64,000 nt of DNA from Vibrio coralliirubri (GCF_024347375.1 NZ_AP025470.1:2418001-2482000), one strand, 5' to 3'. Shown: positions 30,172 through 39,400, numbered from the stretch's first letter. The notes: generated by a model from the letters alone, not told the origin. A program made the numbers and translations.

Positions 30172-30261
30172 ATGAGCTTTGTCATTATATGATTATTAAG
30201 GCTTGCTGCTTCCCGTTTTTTTCTTTCACCTTTATGAGCGAGCCGCTATTAAGGAATTTAT

Positions 30262-31428
30262 ATGGCTGTTCATGTTGGCATTATCGATCAAGACCCCATT
30301 CGCTTGCTCACCCCATTACTTGATAACCGAACGGTCAGCACTCACATCGTGTTTATCGGCGACAAAAATCAAGTCAGTATGTACAAACGTTTAGACAGCG
30401 TTTTGCACAAGCGCGACATTACGAGTGAGTTTTTCGAAATTCCAACCATCGTAAATACATCCGTCATTAAAGAATCTATCCAAACCCTTGCTGAAGACCT
30501 CAAAGCACGCGGCCAAGAAGTGAAGCTCAACGCAAGTTGTGGCCTCCGTCACCGCCTACTTTCTGTGTACGAAGTATTCCGCACTTACCACTGGCCAATC
30601 TTCGTGGTTGAACCAAACAGTGACAAGCTGTGCTGGTTGTACCCGAATGGTAAAGAAGATGCACAGGTTCAAGACCGCATCACTATCGACGACTACCTGA
30701 CTGTGTTCGGCGCTCGCGGTGAATTCAGCGATGTTCAGCTGTCTCCGCAACTTGATCAGAAACTTTATGAGCTGGGTGAACGTTGGGCAAGTAACGCACT
30801 CGAACTAGGCCCAGGTCTTGCGACATTGAATTACCTAGCAACGACCTGCCGTAAAGAACAGAAACTTGATGTAGGGTTATCGGAGAAGCAACAAGGCTAT
30901 CACGAGCTCAACATGCTGCTGAGCGATTTGGTTGAAGCTAAAATTGCGACTTACGACAACGGTATTTTGACCTTTGCCAATGAAGACGCACGCCGCTTCT
31001 CAAACGGTGAATGGCTTGAAACATTGGTTCATAGCACTGTTAAGCAAATCCAAGATGACATGCCGACCATTCAAGACCGTTCTTTGAATGTTCAGGTATA
31101 CCGTCAACTGGGTGAACGTGAGGTTCGTAACGAGCTTGATGTTGCCTCTGTGGTGAACAATAAGCTGCACATCATCGAATGTAAGACCAAAGGCATGCGT
31201 GATGATGGTGATGACACCTTGTACAAACTGGAATCGCTTAGAGACCTGCTTGGTGGCCTACAAGCACGTGCAATGTTAGTGAGCTTCCGCCCTCTTCGTC
31301 ATAACGACATCACACGAGCAGAAGATCTTGGCCTTGCATTGATTGGCCCTGACGAATTGAAAGATCTTAAAACACACCTAACGGCATGGTTTACGGCTGC
31401 GGGTGGCAGTGAAGATCTAGAGTACTAA
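30262..31428 (+). CDS. CARF-domain nuclease of the VC1899/Card1 family (DUF1887)
   Basis: 388 residues. Residues 1-150 form a Rossmann-like CARF domain (AVHVGIIDQDPIRLL, HIVFIGD, VKLNASCGLRHRLLSVY). Residues about 155-245 look like a winged helix (YHELNMLLSDLVEAKIATYDNGILTF). The C-terminal third is a PD-(D/E)xK nuclease: Glu250/Glu253 region, Asp293 in RNELDVAS, and Glu306-x-Lys308 in IIECKTKG. The V. cholerae homologue VC1899 has a solved structure that served as the model for this group, and related Can1/Card1 proteins are cyclic-tetra-adenylate-activated nucleases of type III CRISPR defence. No CRISPR or cas gene is in this window. Start at ATG 30262 follows an AAGGAATT Shine-Dalgarno. 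Confidence 0.88.
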   Translation: MAVHVGIIDQDPIRLLTPLLDNRTVSTHIVFIGDKNQVSMYKRLDSVLHKRDITSEFFEIPTIVNTSVIKESIQTLAEDLKARGQEVKLNASCGLRHRLLSVYEVFRTYHWPIFVVEPNSDKLCWLYPNGKEDAQVQDRITIDDYLTVFGARGEFSDVQLSPQLDQKLYELGERWASNALELGPGLATLNYLATTCRKEQKLDVGLSEKQQGYHELNMLLSDLVEAKIATYDNGILTFANEDARRFSNGEWLETLVHSTVKQIQDDMPTIQDRSLNVQVYRQLGEREVRNELDVASVVNNKLHIIECKTKGMRDDGDDTLYKLESLRDLLGGLQARAMLVSFRPLRHNDITRAEDLGLALIGPDELKDLKTHLTAWFTAAGGSEDLEY

Positions 31429-31473
31429 AAACCAATAAACTCATGAGAGCTCAATGCTCTTAAGCAGATTGTT

Positions 31474-31510
31474 AAAAAGGCGAATGACGATTAAGTCACT
31501 CGCCTTTTTT
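31474..31510 (+). terminator. Terminator after the CARF nuclease gene
   Basis: Stem AAAAAGGCGA...TCGCCTTTTT, with an inner TGAC/GTCA pair, and a T-rich tail. Confidence 0.88.
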
Positions 31511-31551
31511 GTTGTCTGTGTTCTCTATTAATTACTTTCAGACGGCACAAA

Positions 31552-31583
31552 AAAATGGCCGCATCATTCGATGCGGCCATTTT
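31552..31583 (-). terminator. Terminator after udp
   Basis: Perfect 14-bp stem AAAATGGCCGCATC / GATGCGGCCATTTT with loop ATTC and T-rich flank on the minus strand. Confidence 0.9.
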
Positions 31584-31624
31584 CAAAATTTAATGTCACT
31601 TGAAGACTAAAAGCACTTTAAGAC

Positions 31625-32383
31625 TTAAAGCATTTTACGAGCAGCTTCTACAACCACTTTGATTGAACGTGCTTCCGTTACTTTTAGAGTGTCGTGATCA
31701 GGCGTCTCTTTTTGAGTACGGTTGATGATTACACCAGCAACACAACCTGCTTTCAGACCAGAACTAGCACACATTGTTAGTAGTGTTGCAGATTCCATCT
31801 CGAAGTTCAGAACGCCCATGTCTTGCCATTCTTGCATAGAACCTTGGAAACGCTTAACAACGCGACCAGAGAACGTGTCGTAACGCTCTTGACCTGGGTA
31901 GAACGTATCACTTGAAGCCGTTACGCCCATATGAACTGCTGCGCCTGATTCTTCGACTGCCGCTTTCATTGCTGTAGCAACTTCAAAGTCAGCCACTGCT
32001 GGGAACTCCATTGGAGCAAAATGCAGGCTAGCGCCGTCTAGACGAACAGAACCTGTAGAAACAATCATGTCACCCACGTTTACGTGAGGTTGGATAGCAC
32101 CAGTAGTACCAACACGTAGGAAAGTGCGAACACCAAGTTGAGCAAGCTCTTCAACTGCGATAGAAGTCGATGGGCCACCAATACCTGTTGAACATACAAC
32201 AACTGGCTTGCCGTCTAGCTCTGCGCGGTAAAGCGTGTATTCACGGTGACTAGCAAGAAATACTGGGTTCTCCATCTCTTCTGCAATTTTTTGCACACGA
32301 GCAGGATCACCAGGGATGATCGCAAGAGTAGCACCGTTAAGATCTGCTTCAGTAACACCTAAGTGGAAAACAGCTTGAGACAT
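31625..32383 (-). CDS. udp: Uridine phosphorylase
   Basis: 252 residues, full length. Motifs: [13 protein letters not shown], phosphate-binding [28 protein letters not shown], and substrate-site [23 protein letters not shown]. It converts uridine and phosphate to uracil and ribose 1-phosphate. A CRP-like site about 100 bp upstream suggests the CRP (and possibly CytR) control known for udp. Confidence 0.98.
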   Translation of the reverse strand: MSQAVFHLGVTEADLNGATLAIIPGDPARVQKIAEEMENPVFLASHREYTLYRAELDGKPVVVCSTGIGGPSTSIAVEELAQLGVRTFLRVGTTGAIQPHVNVGDMIVSTGSVRLDGASLHFAPMEFPAVADFEVATAMKAAVEESGAAVHMGVTASSDTFYPGQERYDTFSGRVVKRFQGSMQEWQDMGVLNFEMESATLLTMCASSGLKAGCVAGVIINRTQKETPDHDTLKVTEARSIKVVVEAARKML

Positions 32384-32483
32384 AGTTCGCTCCTTTTGGC
32401 TTATTGGGCTTTTTACCCTTATTTAAGCTCATAGTAAATTCGTGGGGTACGAACACACTCTAACCAAGCTCATTACAAAATGA

Positions 32484-32499
32484 AGTGACACACATCACA
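32484..32499 (-). promoter_or_regulatory. CRP site upstream of udp
   Basis: On the minus strand the sequence TGTGA-TGTGTG-TCACT matches the CRP consensus TGTGA-N6-TCACA at nine of ten positions, 101 bp before the udp ATG. Confidence 0.75.
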
Positions 32500-32594
32500 T
32501 GAACGATCGCAACAAGAATTCAAGTTTCACAAAAAACCGATTGGCATCACAAAAATAAGCAATCAGAACGCCTGTGTTGCATACTAATGAGACA

Positions 32595-32632
32595 AAAAGC
32601 GCCTTTAACGTATTACCGCTAAAGGCGCTTTT
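32595..32632 (-). terminator. Terminator after zntA
   Basis: Perfect 13-bp stem AAAAGCGCCTTTA / TAAAGGCGCTTTT, 12-base loop, T-run on the minus strand. Confidence 0.9.
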
Positions 32633-32665
32633 ATATTAAGAATGCTCTATGTCGGTGAGCTAGAT

Positions 32666-35023
32666 TTAGTCCGCTTTAGATTTAAATCGAAGCAGACGCA
32701 ATGCGTTCAATGTCACCAATGCAGTTGCACCACTATCTGCTAAAACTGCCACCCACAAACCGGTAATACCTAACAAGCTTGTCACCAAGAACACGCCCTT
32801 CAAACCAAGCGCAAGGGCTACGTTTTGACGGATGTTGTTCATGGTCGCTTGCGACAGTTCAATCATCGCTGGCAGCTCAGTTAAGCGGTTATGAGTCAGT
32901 GCTGAGTCCGCCGTTTCCAAAGCGACATCTGTACCACCGCCCATTGCGATGCCGACATTCGCCGTTTTCATTGCTGGTGCATCGTTAATGCCATCACCGA
33001 CCATCGCCACGTGCGACTGTTGAGACAACTCCTCAACGTAAGATACCTTGTCGCTTGGCAATAGGCTTGCCTTGTACTGCATACCAATCTTGCTACTGAT
33101 CGCTGCTGCACTGCGCGGGTTATCGCCGGTCAGCATGATAGATTGAATACCCAAGTCATTAAGTCGTTCAATCGCAAGCTTAGCGTCACTGCGTAACGTA
33201 TCTTGCCAAGCAATCAAACCAATCACAGTCGTAGTTTGCTCTGTTAACTCTTCTTGATCTTTAACCTCGAGAGCAACCACAACCGTCTTGCCCTCGCCTT
33301 CTAATGCTTCTACTTGAGAAACCACATCGAGACCAAGATCGAACGTCACTTTAGACGGCGACAGAACCTGATACTTAACACCATCAACATCACCTTCAAC
33401 ACCACTACCAATCAATGTTTTCTTGTTGTGTGATTCAGGAATCTCAATATTCAGATCTTTTACTTTAGCGACAAGTGACTGCGCCAACGGGTGAGTAGAG
33501 CCAACTTCAATTGCCCCAACTACACGCAGCATCGCATCTTGTTGCCAACCCGATAGAGGTTGAATATCCGTAACCTGAGGCTTACCTTCGGTCAGTGTGC
33601 CTGTCTTATCGAAGGCGATGGTTTGGATTTTACCAAGCTGCTCTAGCGCTGCGCCGCCTTTAATGAGCGCGCCACGTTTCGCAGCTGCTGCTAAACCAGA
33701 GGTAATCGCTGCAGGAGTCGAGATCACCAAGGCACACGGACAAGCAATCAACAATAGCGCTAGGCCACGGTATACCCATGTTTCCCATGGCTGCGCAAAC
33801 AACAATGGTGGTGTGATGATGACCAACAGAGCCACTACCATCATTAACGGTGTGTACCAACGGCTGAACTTATCGAGGAATCGCTCTAGTGGTGCTTTAC
33901 GAGACTCTGCTTCTTCAATCAGATGAAGAATGCGATCGATCGCGTTCTCACCTTGTTTTGAAGTGATGGTGATACGAACCACTTTATCGACCACCACAGC
34001 GCCAGCCATGATGCTATTGCCTTCGATGTGTTCAACAGGAACAGATTCACCGGTTAACGCACTTTCATCAAAGCTTGCCGCGTCTGTAATCAATTGTCCG
34101 TCAGCAGGTAAACGAGAGCCCGCAGCCACTTCAATCACATCACCAGGAACCAGTTCACTGACTGCTACTTCTACACGCTCGCCGTTGATGATCTTAGTCG
34201 CGTTTTCTGGTACCAATGCCATTAGCGCTTGAACGCCACTTCTTGCTCTAGATGAAGCAAACGCTTCTAAGCGCTCACCAATCAAGAACAATAATAGAAC
34301 CATCGCTGCTTCCGCAGTTTCGCCAAGGTACAAAGCACCCAGCGCGGCAACACTCATTAAGGTTTCAATAGCAAACGGTGTACCTGAACGTGCCAGCTGA
34401 ACCGCTTTCTTCGCCACCGGATATAAACCAAGCAGACAAGTTACCGTAAACAAGCCTTCACTTAATTGAGGAGAGATACTTTTCAGAAGCGCAGCAAACA
34501 GCATTGCTGCTGCAATCGCGATAATCTGTAAATTAGGTTGGATATGAGCTTGCCAAAAAGTCTCAGGTTGTTGTTTTTCTTTCTTTGAACCGACTTCCGT
34601 AAGAGGGAAACCCGTTTTGATAGAGACCTGTTCAATGGTGTCGGCAAGGCTTTCATTATCGAATTTCACAACCAGCTTTTCGGTAGCAAAGAGAACCTTC
34701 GCTTGAATAACACCGTCAATATTGCTGATCGCGTTTTCTATTTTTCTTGCACAAACTGGGCAGTCCATTCCGGCAACCAGCCAACTTTTCGAAAATTGGG
34801 CGTCGAGAGATAAAGTTGAGGACTGACTGTCTTCTTCTCCACTGTCCGACGAACTACAACAATCATCTCCAGACGATGACGGAGCAGCGGAAGAGCTACA
34901 ACAACCAGATGAAGTACCTGCTGCTGTGATGCTTGAAATTTTAGGGCTAGAGCAACTTGATCCTGCCGCTTGAGGTTGAACGTCCACTTTTGCTGAGCGG
35001 CACGCTGCATGTTTTGCGCACAT
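32666..35023 (-). CDS. zntA: Zn/Cd/Pb-exporting P1B-type ATPase, ZntA-like
   Basis: 785 residues. The first ~75 residues are a Ser/Cys-rich low-complexity leader with CSS, CCSSS and DDCCSSS clusters. Then a heavy-metal-binding domain with GMDCPVCARK (about residue 90), membrane helices, the CPx motif ACPCALV, the phosphorylation site AFDKTGTLTEGKP and the hinge MVGDGINDAPAM. The CPC motif and close ZntA-like sequence indicate export of divalent Zn, Cd or Pb. A MerR-type operator sits in the promoter upstream. The gene itself has no adjacent regulator gene. Confidence 0.93.
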   Translation of the reverse strand: MCAKHAACRSAKVDVQPQAAGSSCSSPKISSITAAGTSSGCCSSSAAPSSSGDDCCSSSDSGEEDSQSSTLSLDAQFSKSWLVAGMDCPVCARKIENAISNIDGVIQAKVLFATEKLVVKFDNESLADTIEQVSIKTGFPLTEVGSKKEKQQPETFWQAHIQPNLQIIAIAAAMLFAALLKSISPQLSEGLFTVTCLLGLYPVAKKAVQLARSGTPFAIETLMSVAALGALYLGETAEAAMVLLLFLIGERLEAFASSRARSGVQALMALVPENATKIINGERVEVAVSELVPGDVIEVAAGSRLPADGQLITDAASFDESALTGESVPVEHIEGNSIMAGAVVVDKVVRITITSKQGENAIDRILHLIEEAESRKAPLERFLDKFSRWYTPLMMVVALLVIITPPLLFAQPWETWVYRGLALLLIACPCALVISTPAAITSGLAAAAKRGALIKGGAALEQLGKIQTIAFDKTGTLTEGKPQVTDIQPLSGWQQDAMLRVVGAIEVGSTHPLAQSLVAKVKDLNIEIPESHNKKTLIGSGVEGDVDGVKYQVLSPSKVTFDLGLDVVSQVEALEGEGKTVVVALEVKDQEELTEQTTTVIGLIAWQDTLRSDAKLAIERLNDLGIQSIMLTGDNPRSAAAISSKIGMQYKASLLPSDKVSYVEELSQQSHVAMVGDGINDAPAMKTANVGIAMGGGTDVALETADSALTHNRLTELPAMIELSQATMNNIRQNVALALGLKGVFLVTSLLGITGLWVAVLADSGATALVTLNALRLLRFKSKAD

Positions 35024-35098
35024 AATGTATCTCCTTAATACTCAAAAGCCTTGAGGTTGTTGCTAACTTACGAGCAACAGAACCTTAAGTTCATCAAA

Positions 35099-35130
35099 AG
35101 TATAAACCTTGGAGGCTACTCCAAGGTCAA
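35099..35130 (-). promoter_or_regulatory. MerR-family (ZntR-like) promoter/operator of zntA
   Basis: On the minus strand a -35 TTGACC (35130-35125) and -10 TATACT (35104-35099) are 20 bp apart, the over-long spacer typical of MerR-regulated promoters. A perfect palindrome with arms ACCTTGGAG and CTCCAAGGT and a 4-base centre (35106-35127) fills the spacer. It resembles the E. coli ZntR operator on the zntA promoter in its GGAG-N4-CTCC core. Confidence 0.85.
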
Positions 35131-35176
35131 GAAGAAGTTTTCAAGAAAACAAAAATATTATGCCAGCGCCGATGGC

Positions 35177-36640
35177 TTACTGAGATTTAAGCTCCGTACA
35201 CTCTTCACGGTTTGCCGATACATCATCAATAAGCACTGCATCGTGTGAACAGAATGGCTGAGTGTTCAGGCTGACAATCGACACATCATCTTCCACAGGG
35301 TCGACTTGAGAGCCTTGCATCAGCTCAGCGATATGATGTCGAAGCACCAAGATACCTAAAATCCCGAACATAACATTACCCAAAGCTTGACCATAAAGAA
35401 CACCCAAAGCGCCATACCACTCCGAACCTAGATAGACGAACGGCAGAGTACCTAACGTGGCTTTACCCAAATTTAATGCTGTCGAGTAAAGCGGTTTACC
35501 TAGGTTATTAAAAGAGGTGTTGGCAACAAATAGCGCGCCGTTAAAGGTGAAGGTTAACGCCACATAGGTACAGAAAGCTGCCACAATGATTGCTGCATCA
35601 CCTTGTAAGCTAAAGCCTTGAATGACATAACCTTGAACGAAGTACAACAGAATACAAACAGCGATGGTGTATGCCGTAGTAACCAGCAATGAGTTATTGA
35701 GTGTTTCTTTTACTCGGTCCATGCGTTCAGCACCAAAGTTCTGACCAATGATTGGCCCCACAGCGCCAGACAAGGCAAAGATAACCGCAAAACAAACTGG
35801 CGTCAGACGACCTATCACGGCAAAGCCCGCGACAAAATCCTCACCATATTGTGCGATACCCGTTGTCACAATCGCGTTACCGATAGGCGTTGCGGTATTG
35901 GTGATAATCGCAGGCAGTGCAATCGCCAATATTGGTCGAATATTAAGGCGCCATTGCACAAAAGAAGGTGGAGCCACCAACTGATGACTGCGAATCAGAG
36001 GGTAAAGCGAGAAGAACAACACCGAGAAGCGAGCGACAACCGAAGCGATAGCCGCCCCTTCAATGTTCCAACCAAAACCAAAAATAAACAGAGGATCGAG
36101 AATCGCGTTAACAATGCCGCCCGACAAAGTTGCCCACATCGAACGTTTGGCATCGCCCGCTGCTCTTAAGCCCGCACCCGCCGCCATCGCTAACGCCAAA
36201 AATGGACCACTTGGCAGCAAAATCTGTAGGTAAGCTTGAGCACGCTCGGCCGCAATCCCTTTGGCGCCTATCGCGGCTAGCAGCTCTGGAATATAAGCGA
36301 ACATGATTGCAGTTATGGTCGAACTGATAACAAACGCAGTCAGCATGATACTGGTGCTTAGGTTTCGAGCGTGTTCTTGATTCTTTGAGCCGATGGCTTT
36401 GGACACTAATGCGCCCATGGCAATAGAAGTACCAATCGAAACGGAGGTAGAAAAGAAAGTCAGCGTACCTGCAAAGCCTACCGCAGCAGCCAATTCAACC
36501 TGCCCGAGCATACTGATAAACAGCATGTCGAGTAAGTCGACCACAAATAACGCCATCAAACCGACAGAGCCAGCCCCCGACATCACCAATATGTGGCGCA
36601 TCGTTGAACCTTCAACAAACTTTGCCGTTTGATTTGACAT
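35177..36640 (-). CDS. MATE-family multidrug/Na+ antiporter
   Basis: 487 residues from ATG 36640 (MSNQTAKFVEGSTMRHILVM), which is preceded by GGAGGTTTC; an upstream TTG (36667) is not needed. About twelve hydrophobic segments in two repeats, with MATE motifs such as FAGTLTFFSTSVSIGTSIAMGALVSKAIG and GAVGPIIGQNFGAERMDRV. It exports drugs or other cations using Na+ or H+. The C-terminal tail (about 45 residues, QVDPVEDDVSIVSLN onward) is hydrophilic and longer than usual. Substrate unknown. Confidence 0.92.
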   Translation of the reverse strand: MSNQTAKFVEGSTMRHILVMSGAGSVGLMALFVVDLLDMLFISMLGQVELAAAVGFAGTLTFFSTSVSIGTSIAMGALVSKAIGSKNQEHARNLSTSIMLTAFVISSTITAIMFAYIPELLAAIGAKGIAAERAQAYLQILLPSGPFLALAMAAGAGLRAAGDAKRSMWATLSGGIVNAILDPLFIFGFGWNIEGAAIASVVARFSVLFFSLYPLIRSHQLVAPPSFVQWRLNIRPILAIALPAIITNTATPIGNAIVTTGIAQYGEDFVAGFAVIGRLTPVCFAVIFALSGAVGPIIGQNFGAERMDRVKETLNNSLLVTTAYTIAVCILLYFVQGYVIQGFSLQGDAAIIVAAFCTYVALTFTFNGALFVANTSFNNLGKPLYSTALNLGKATLGTLPFVYLGSEWYGALGVLYGQALGNVMFGILGILVLRHHIAELMQGSQVDPVEDDVSIVSLNTQPFCSHDAVLIDDVSANREECTELKSQ

Positions 36641-36743
36641 GAAACCTCCAAAAGTTGGAATACCCAAGAGCTAAAGCCCAATCAGCTAATCAACAGACTC
36701 GGGATCCACAAAGAGAGGATCGACCAAGAAAAGCGCTATACAG

Positions 36744-36769
36744 AAAAAAGGCGCTAGTGCGCCTTTTTT
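36744..36769 (-). terminator. Terminator after CBS-protein gene
   Basis: Perfect 11-bp stem AAAAAAGGCGC / GCGCCTTTTTT with loop TAGT, between the CBS gene and the MATE gene, both on the minus strand. Confidence 0.9.
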
Positions 36770-36811
36770 CAATTGAGGGTATTGAGAAAAATAATCGTTC
36801 TTAACACGCTA

Positions 36812-37228
36812 CTATACCTGATGTTTGAAGCATTCTTCCAAGTTCTTACCGATTGCTCTCAAAACATCGGTTCTGGTGATAATACCCACCAGTTTTCGAT
36901 TATCGATCACAGGGTATGCTTTAGGTTTTCCAACCTGCATCATGTCCGCCAATTCAATAATGGATAGGTCAGGTGACACCGACAGCACTTCTTGGTACAT
37001 ACAGTCACCCACAAGGTGTGTGTCTTGGCAGAAGTAACTGACCTTCACAAGTTTCTCGAGTAAATCCTGCTCAGAAAGGAAGCCAATCACTTGTTCTTTA
37101 TCATCGATTACGGGTCCACCCATATGGTGGCTACGCATCACTTTGTCTAACGCTAGACTTAACGGCATATCAGGAGTAAATGTCACAACCTGCTGCGTCA
37201 TGTAATCTTTCACTTTAATAGAATGCAT
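36812..37228 (-). CDS. Tandem CBS-domain protein
   Basis: 138 residues made almost entirely of two CBS domains: VKDYMTQQVVTFTPDMPLSLALDKVMRSHHMGG with PVIDDKEQVIGFLSEQDLL, and VGDCMYQEVLSVSPDLSIIELADMM with AYPVIDNRKLVGIITRTDVLRAI. Stand-alone CBS pairs bind adenine nucleotides and regulate partners. The partner here is unknown. Followed by its own terminator. Confidence 0.92.
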   Translation of the reverse strand: MHSIKVKDYMTQQVVTFTPDMPLSLALDKVMRSHHMGGPVIDDKEQVIGFLSEQDLLEKLVKVSYFCQDTHLVGDCMYQEVLSVSPDLSIIELADMMQVGKPKAYPVIDNRKLVGIITRTDVLRAIGKNLEECFKHQV

Positions 37229-37530
37229 TGCGTTCTCCCTAAATACTTTGCGTCATATATTTTTCTATCTTGTTAAGTTAATTGTTGTCTAAAATCTTGA
37301 TTTTACTAAATGGATTTCAACAATTTTATTGATAGGCAAAACCTAACAAGACAAAAAAGTGAGACAAACAAAGGGTTGAGCACGTTTTCGAACGCCAGAA
37401 AAAAGAAAAAAAGAGCCCTTACAAAGCCTTACTTTCCCTTGCTTAACCTTACTTAGCCGAACTAGCCTGCGTAAATAAACCCTGTAATCTTCACCGCACT
37501 AATAATTAGAAATCCCGATTTAGGAAGTTT
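37229..37530. other. 302-bp intergenic region
   Basis: Divergent promoter region for the CBS gene (minus) and a small gene (plus). It is AT-rich with a run AAAAAAGAAAAAAAGAGCC-like purine stretch around 37400. I see no gene or clear operator. Confidence 0.4.
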
Positions 37531-37764
37531 ATGCAACACGACAACAACATGTACGCGTATGTTTACGCAGGTAACGACGGTACAGAAAACACACTCATCG
37601 CCACTATCGATAATCAAGAAAAACCGCTCATATCAAGCTGCGTTGATGAGATAAAACGCATGTCATGCTTAGCTATTGATTTAGCAGCAAAACACGACCT
37701 AAAAGTGAAGCTGGTGAAATATCAAAGAGAACAAGAGATCGACTTCGGCCTATTCGTAAAATAG
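37531..37764 (+). CDS. Small protein of unknown function (77 aa)
   Basis: 77 residues, start ATG 37531 after the good ribosome binding site TTAGGAAGTTT. No signal peptide or membrane segment; mixed alpha/beta composition with MYAYVYAGNDGTENTLIATIDN and a C-terminal VKLVKYQREQEIDFGLFVK. It has normal Vibrio codon use and reads as a real gene, but I do not recognise a family. Confidence 0.65.
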   Translation: MQHDNNMYAYVYAGNDGTENTLIATIDNQEKPLISSCVDEIKRMSCLAIDLAAKHDLKVKLVKYQREQEIDFGLFVK

Positions 37765-37864
37765 TGAATCCGACACTGATTTGGTTAATCACTAACTGGC
37801 AGCCACAGTAGCAATAGCAAAGCATTAGCAAGCGTAATAGCCGTGAATGGCTGCCGAATTCGAC

Positions 37865-37894
37865 CTGACAAGCCTAACGGGTAAAGGCTATAAT
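37865..37894 (+). promoter_or_regulatory. Sigma-70 promoter upstream of the 98-aa gene
   Basis: CTGACA and TATAAT are separated by 18 bp. The -10 ends 48 bp before ATG 37943, which argues against the upstream in-frame ATG at 37847 being the true start. Confidence 0.6.
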
Positions 37895-37942
37895 GATCAG
37901 ACGGCGCCCTTGCCGATTTTCATTGTCCCAATACGGTTTACT

Positions 37943-38239
37943 ATGTCTTCTCAAACCTCACCTAAAACGTATCTAACTAATTCCTTATCTAAGTTAAAAA
38001 ACTACTTTAGTGAGTTATTGGATTTCCAATCACGCATTTGGGTGGTTCATATCTTTGAAGACTCTATTACCGATCAATCGTTTGTGATTAATGAAGATGG
38101 ATTTAAAGAACCGCTAGAGTGGATGAAAAAACGTGATTACCAAGCGAGAATGCTTGATCGTGTTGATAAGATGAAAATCTCACAGGTGATCGAGATTCAG
38201 TTCGAAGACAAAATGCATCGCTTGATGCGAGTGAAGTAG
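37943..38239 (+). CDS. Small protein of unknown function (98 aa)
   Basis: 98 residues from ATG 37943 (MSSQTSPKTYLTNSLSKL). No signal peptide. The C-terminal part KRDYQARMLDRVDKMKISQVIEIQFEDKMHRLMRVK is amphipathic and basic. I recall uncharacterised Vibrio proteins of this kind but no function. The start was chosen from the promoter position. Confidence 0.65.
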   Translation: MSSQTSPKTYLTNSLSKLKNYFSELLDFQSRIWVVHIFEDSITDQSFVINEDGFKEPLEWMKKRDYQARMLDRVDKMKISQVIEIQFEDKMHRLMRVK

Positions 38240-38287
38240 CTCTATTGTTTGGGCGTTCACGAAAAGCCCTTGCTAGAAATTAAGCAT

Positions 38288-38313
38288 AAAAAAGGCCAGC
38301 GCTCGCTGACCTT
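38288..38313 (-). terminator. Terminator after ybiB-like gene
   Basis: Stem AAGGTCAGC / GCTGGCCTT (one mismatch), then six T on the minus strand. Confidence 0.8.
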
Positions 38314-38337
38314 CTCTCATTGGTTACAAACCACCAT

Positions 38338-39294
38338 CTAACGCGCACAGTACTCATGCCACAGGCGCACCGCTTTCTGGTATGCCTCAGTTTTATCGTG
38401 CGTTTCTGCAAAGAGAATGGCTGTCATACTGTCGACAACGGTATTCGCCATTAACGCCATCTCTTCAGCCGACGTACCAAGTACACATTGACTAGGAAGT
38501 GGCAACTCTAGGTTCATCATCTCTTCCCAGTAGAACGATTCGACTTTGTCAGGAGAGCTCATCCACACCGTTTGGCTAACTTTAGGATTATATTCCGACT
38601 CACCGTTCATCCCTTTGAATGAAATCACCGAGTGGGATTTATTGCCAATAACATGCTCAACTTCCGCATGAAGTTGTGGGAAGCCAGGATGGAAACTGCC
38701 ACGCAGACCTAAACGACCACCACCAGGATTCAATGCTCGAACTACCGTGTTAATTGGTGTTCTCAAACCGTAACGGTGTTTCCAACCAATCATGGTTTGT
38801 GCTTCGGGCGCAAAGTTAGCTAGCGATAAATAAGCAATGCCGTCGTGTTCAAGAATCGACTTAGCATGTTCAGGGTTCTCAGCACTTTGCACACCGACAT
38901 CTTGCAAATGGCTTTCAACGTGCGTCCTACCGCTCGGCTTATCCATATAGCCATGCATTAACACTTTATAGCCATTGTCAGCTAAGATTTTTGCTGCCAA
39001 CAAGTTCCAAGGCTTGCCACTGGCGTTATCGTTACGCTTACCTGCATAACACGGCCAATCAATATCGGCGCCTAAATCTGGCACTCGAGATTGAAACGCT
39101 TTTACAAAGCCAGCGATCTCTTCATTAGTTTCATTCTGCACACGAATCAGCATCAGTAGCATAGCCATTTGGTCGTCACCGACTTCTCCGCTTAAATACT
39201 CATCCATGATGCGGTAGGCTTGTTCGAACGATAAAGGCTTTCGCCCTCTTTCTCCTCGTCCAACTGTACGAATACACTCTAAAATACTACTCAT
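38338..39294 (-). CDS. ybiB: YbiB/TrpD2-like glycosyltransferase-family protein
   Basis: 318 residues from ATG 39294 (MSSILECIRTVGRGERGRKPL); an upstream in-frame codon at 39324 would lie close to the divergent promoter. It shows the anthranilate phosphoribosyltransferase fold: N-terminal helical SFEQAYRIMDEYLSGEVGDDQMAMLLML, then a Rossmann-like region and the NPGGGRLGLRGSFHPGF segment. The YbiB/TrpD2 group lacks TrpD activity and is reported to bind nucleic acid. The trp operon is not nearby, which fits this group rather than true TrpD. Confidence 0.82.
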   Translation of the reverse strand: MSSILECIRTVGRGERGRKPLSFEQAYRIMDEYLSGEVGDDQMAMLLMLIRVQNETNEEIAGFVKAFQSRVPDLGADIDWPCYAGKRNDNASGKPWNLLAAKILADNGYKVLMHGYMDKPSGRTHVESHLQDVGVQSAENPEHAKSILEHDGIAYLSLANFAPEAQTMIGWKHRYGLRTPINTVVRALNPGGGRLGLRGSFHPGFPQLHAEVEHVIGNKSHSVISFKGMNGESEYNPKVSQTVWMSSPDKVESFYWEEMMNLELPLPSQCVLGTSAEEMALMANTVVDSMTAILFAETHDKTEAYQKAVRLWHEYCAR

Positions 39295-39400
39295 TGATTG
39301 TTTATTCTCTTCCGTTGATATCAATAAAATTCGAATACACTTTCGATTCTATGATACCCACAGTGCATTGCAAAGCGATTCAGTGGCTATCGACCTAATT

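Noticed and set aside
30262..31428. CRISPR-Cas locus around the CARF nuclease
   Set aside because: I looked for short regularly spaced repeats and cas genes on both sides; none are present in the window.
37847..37942. Upstream ATG 37847 for the 98-aa protein
   Set aside because: It precedes a good sigma-70 promoter at 37865-37894, so the transcript would not include it.
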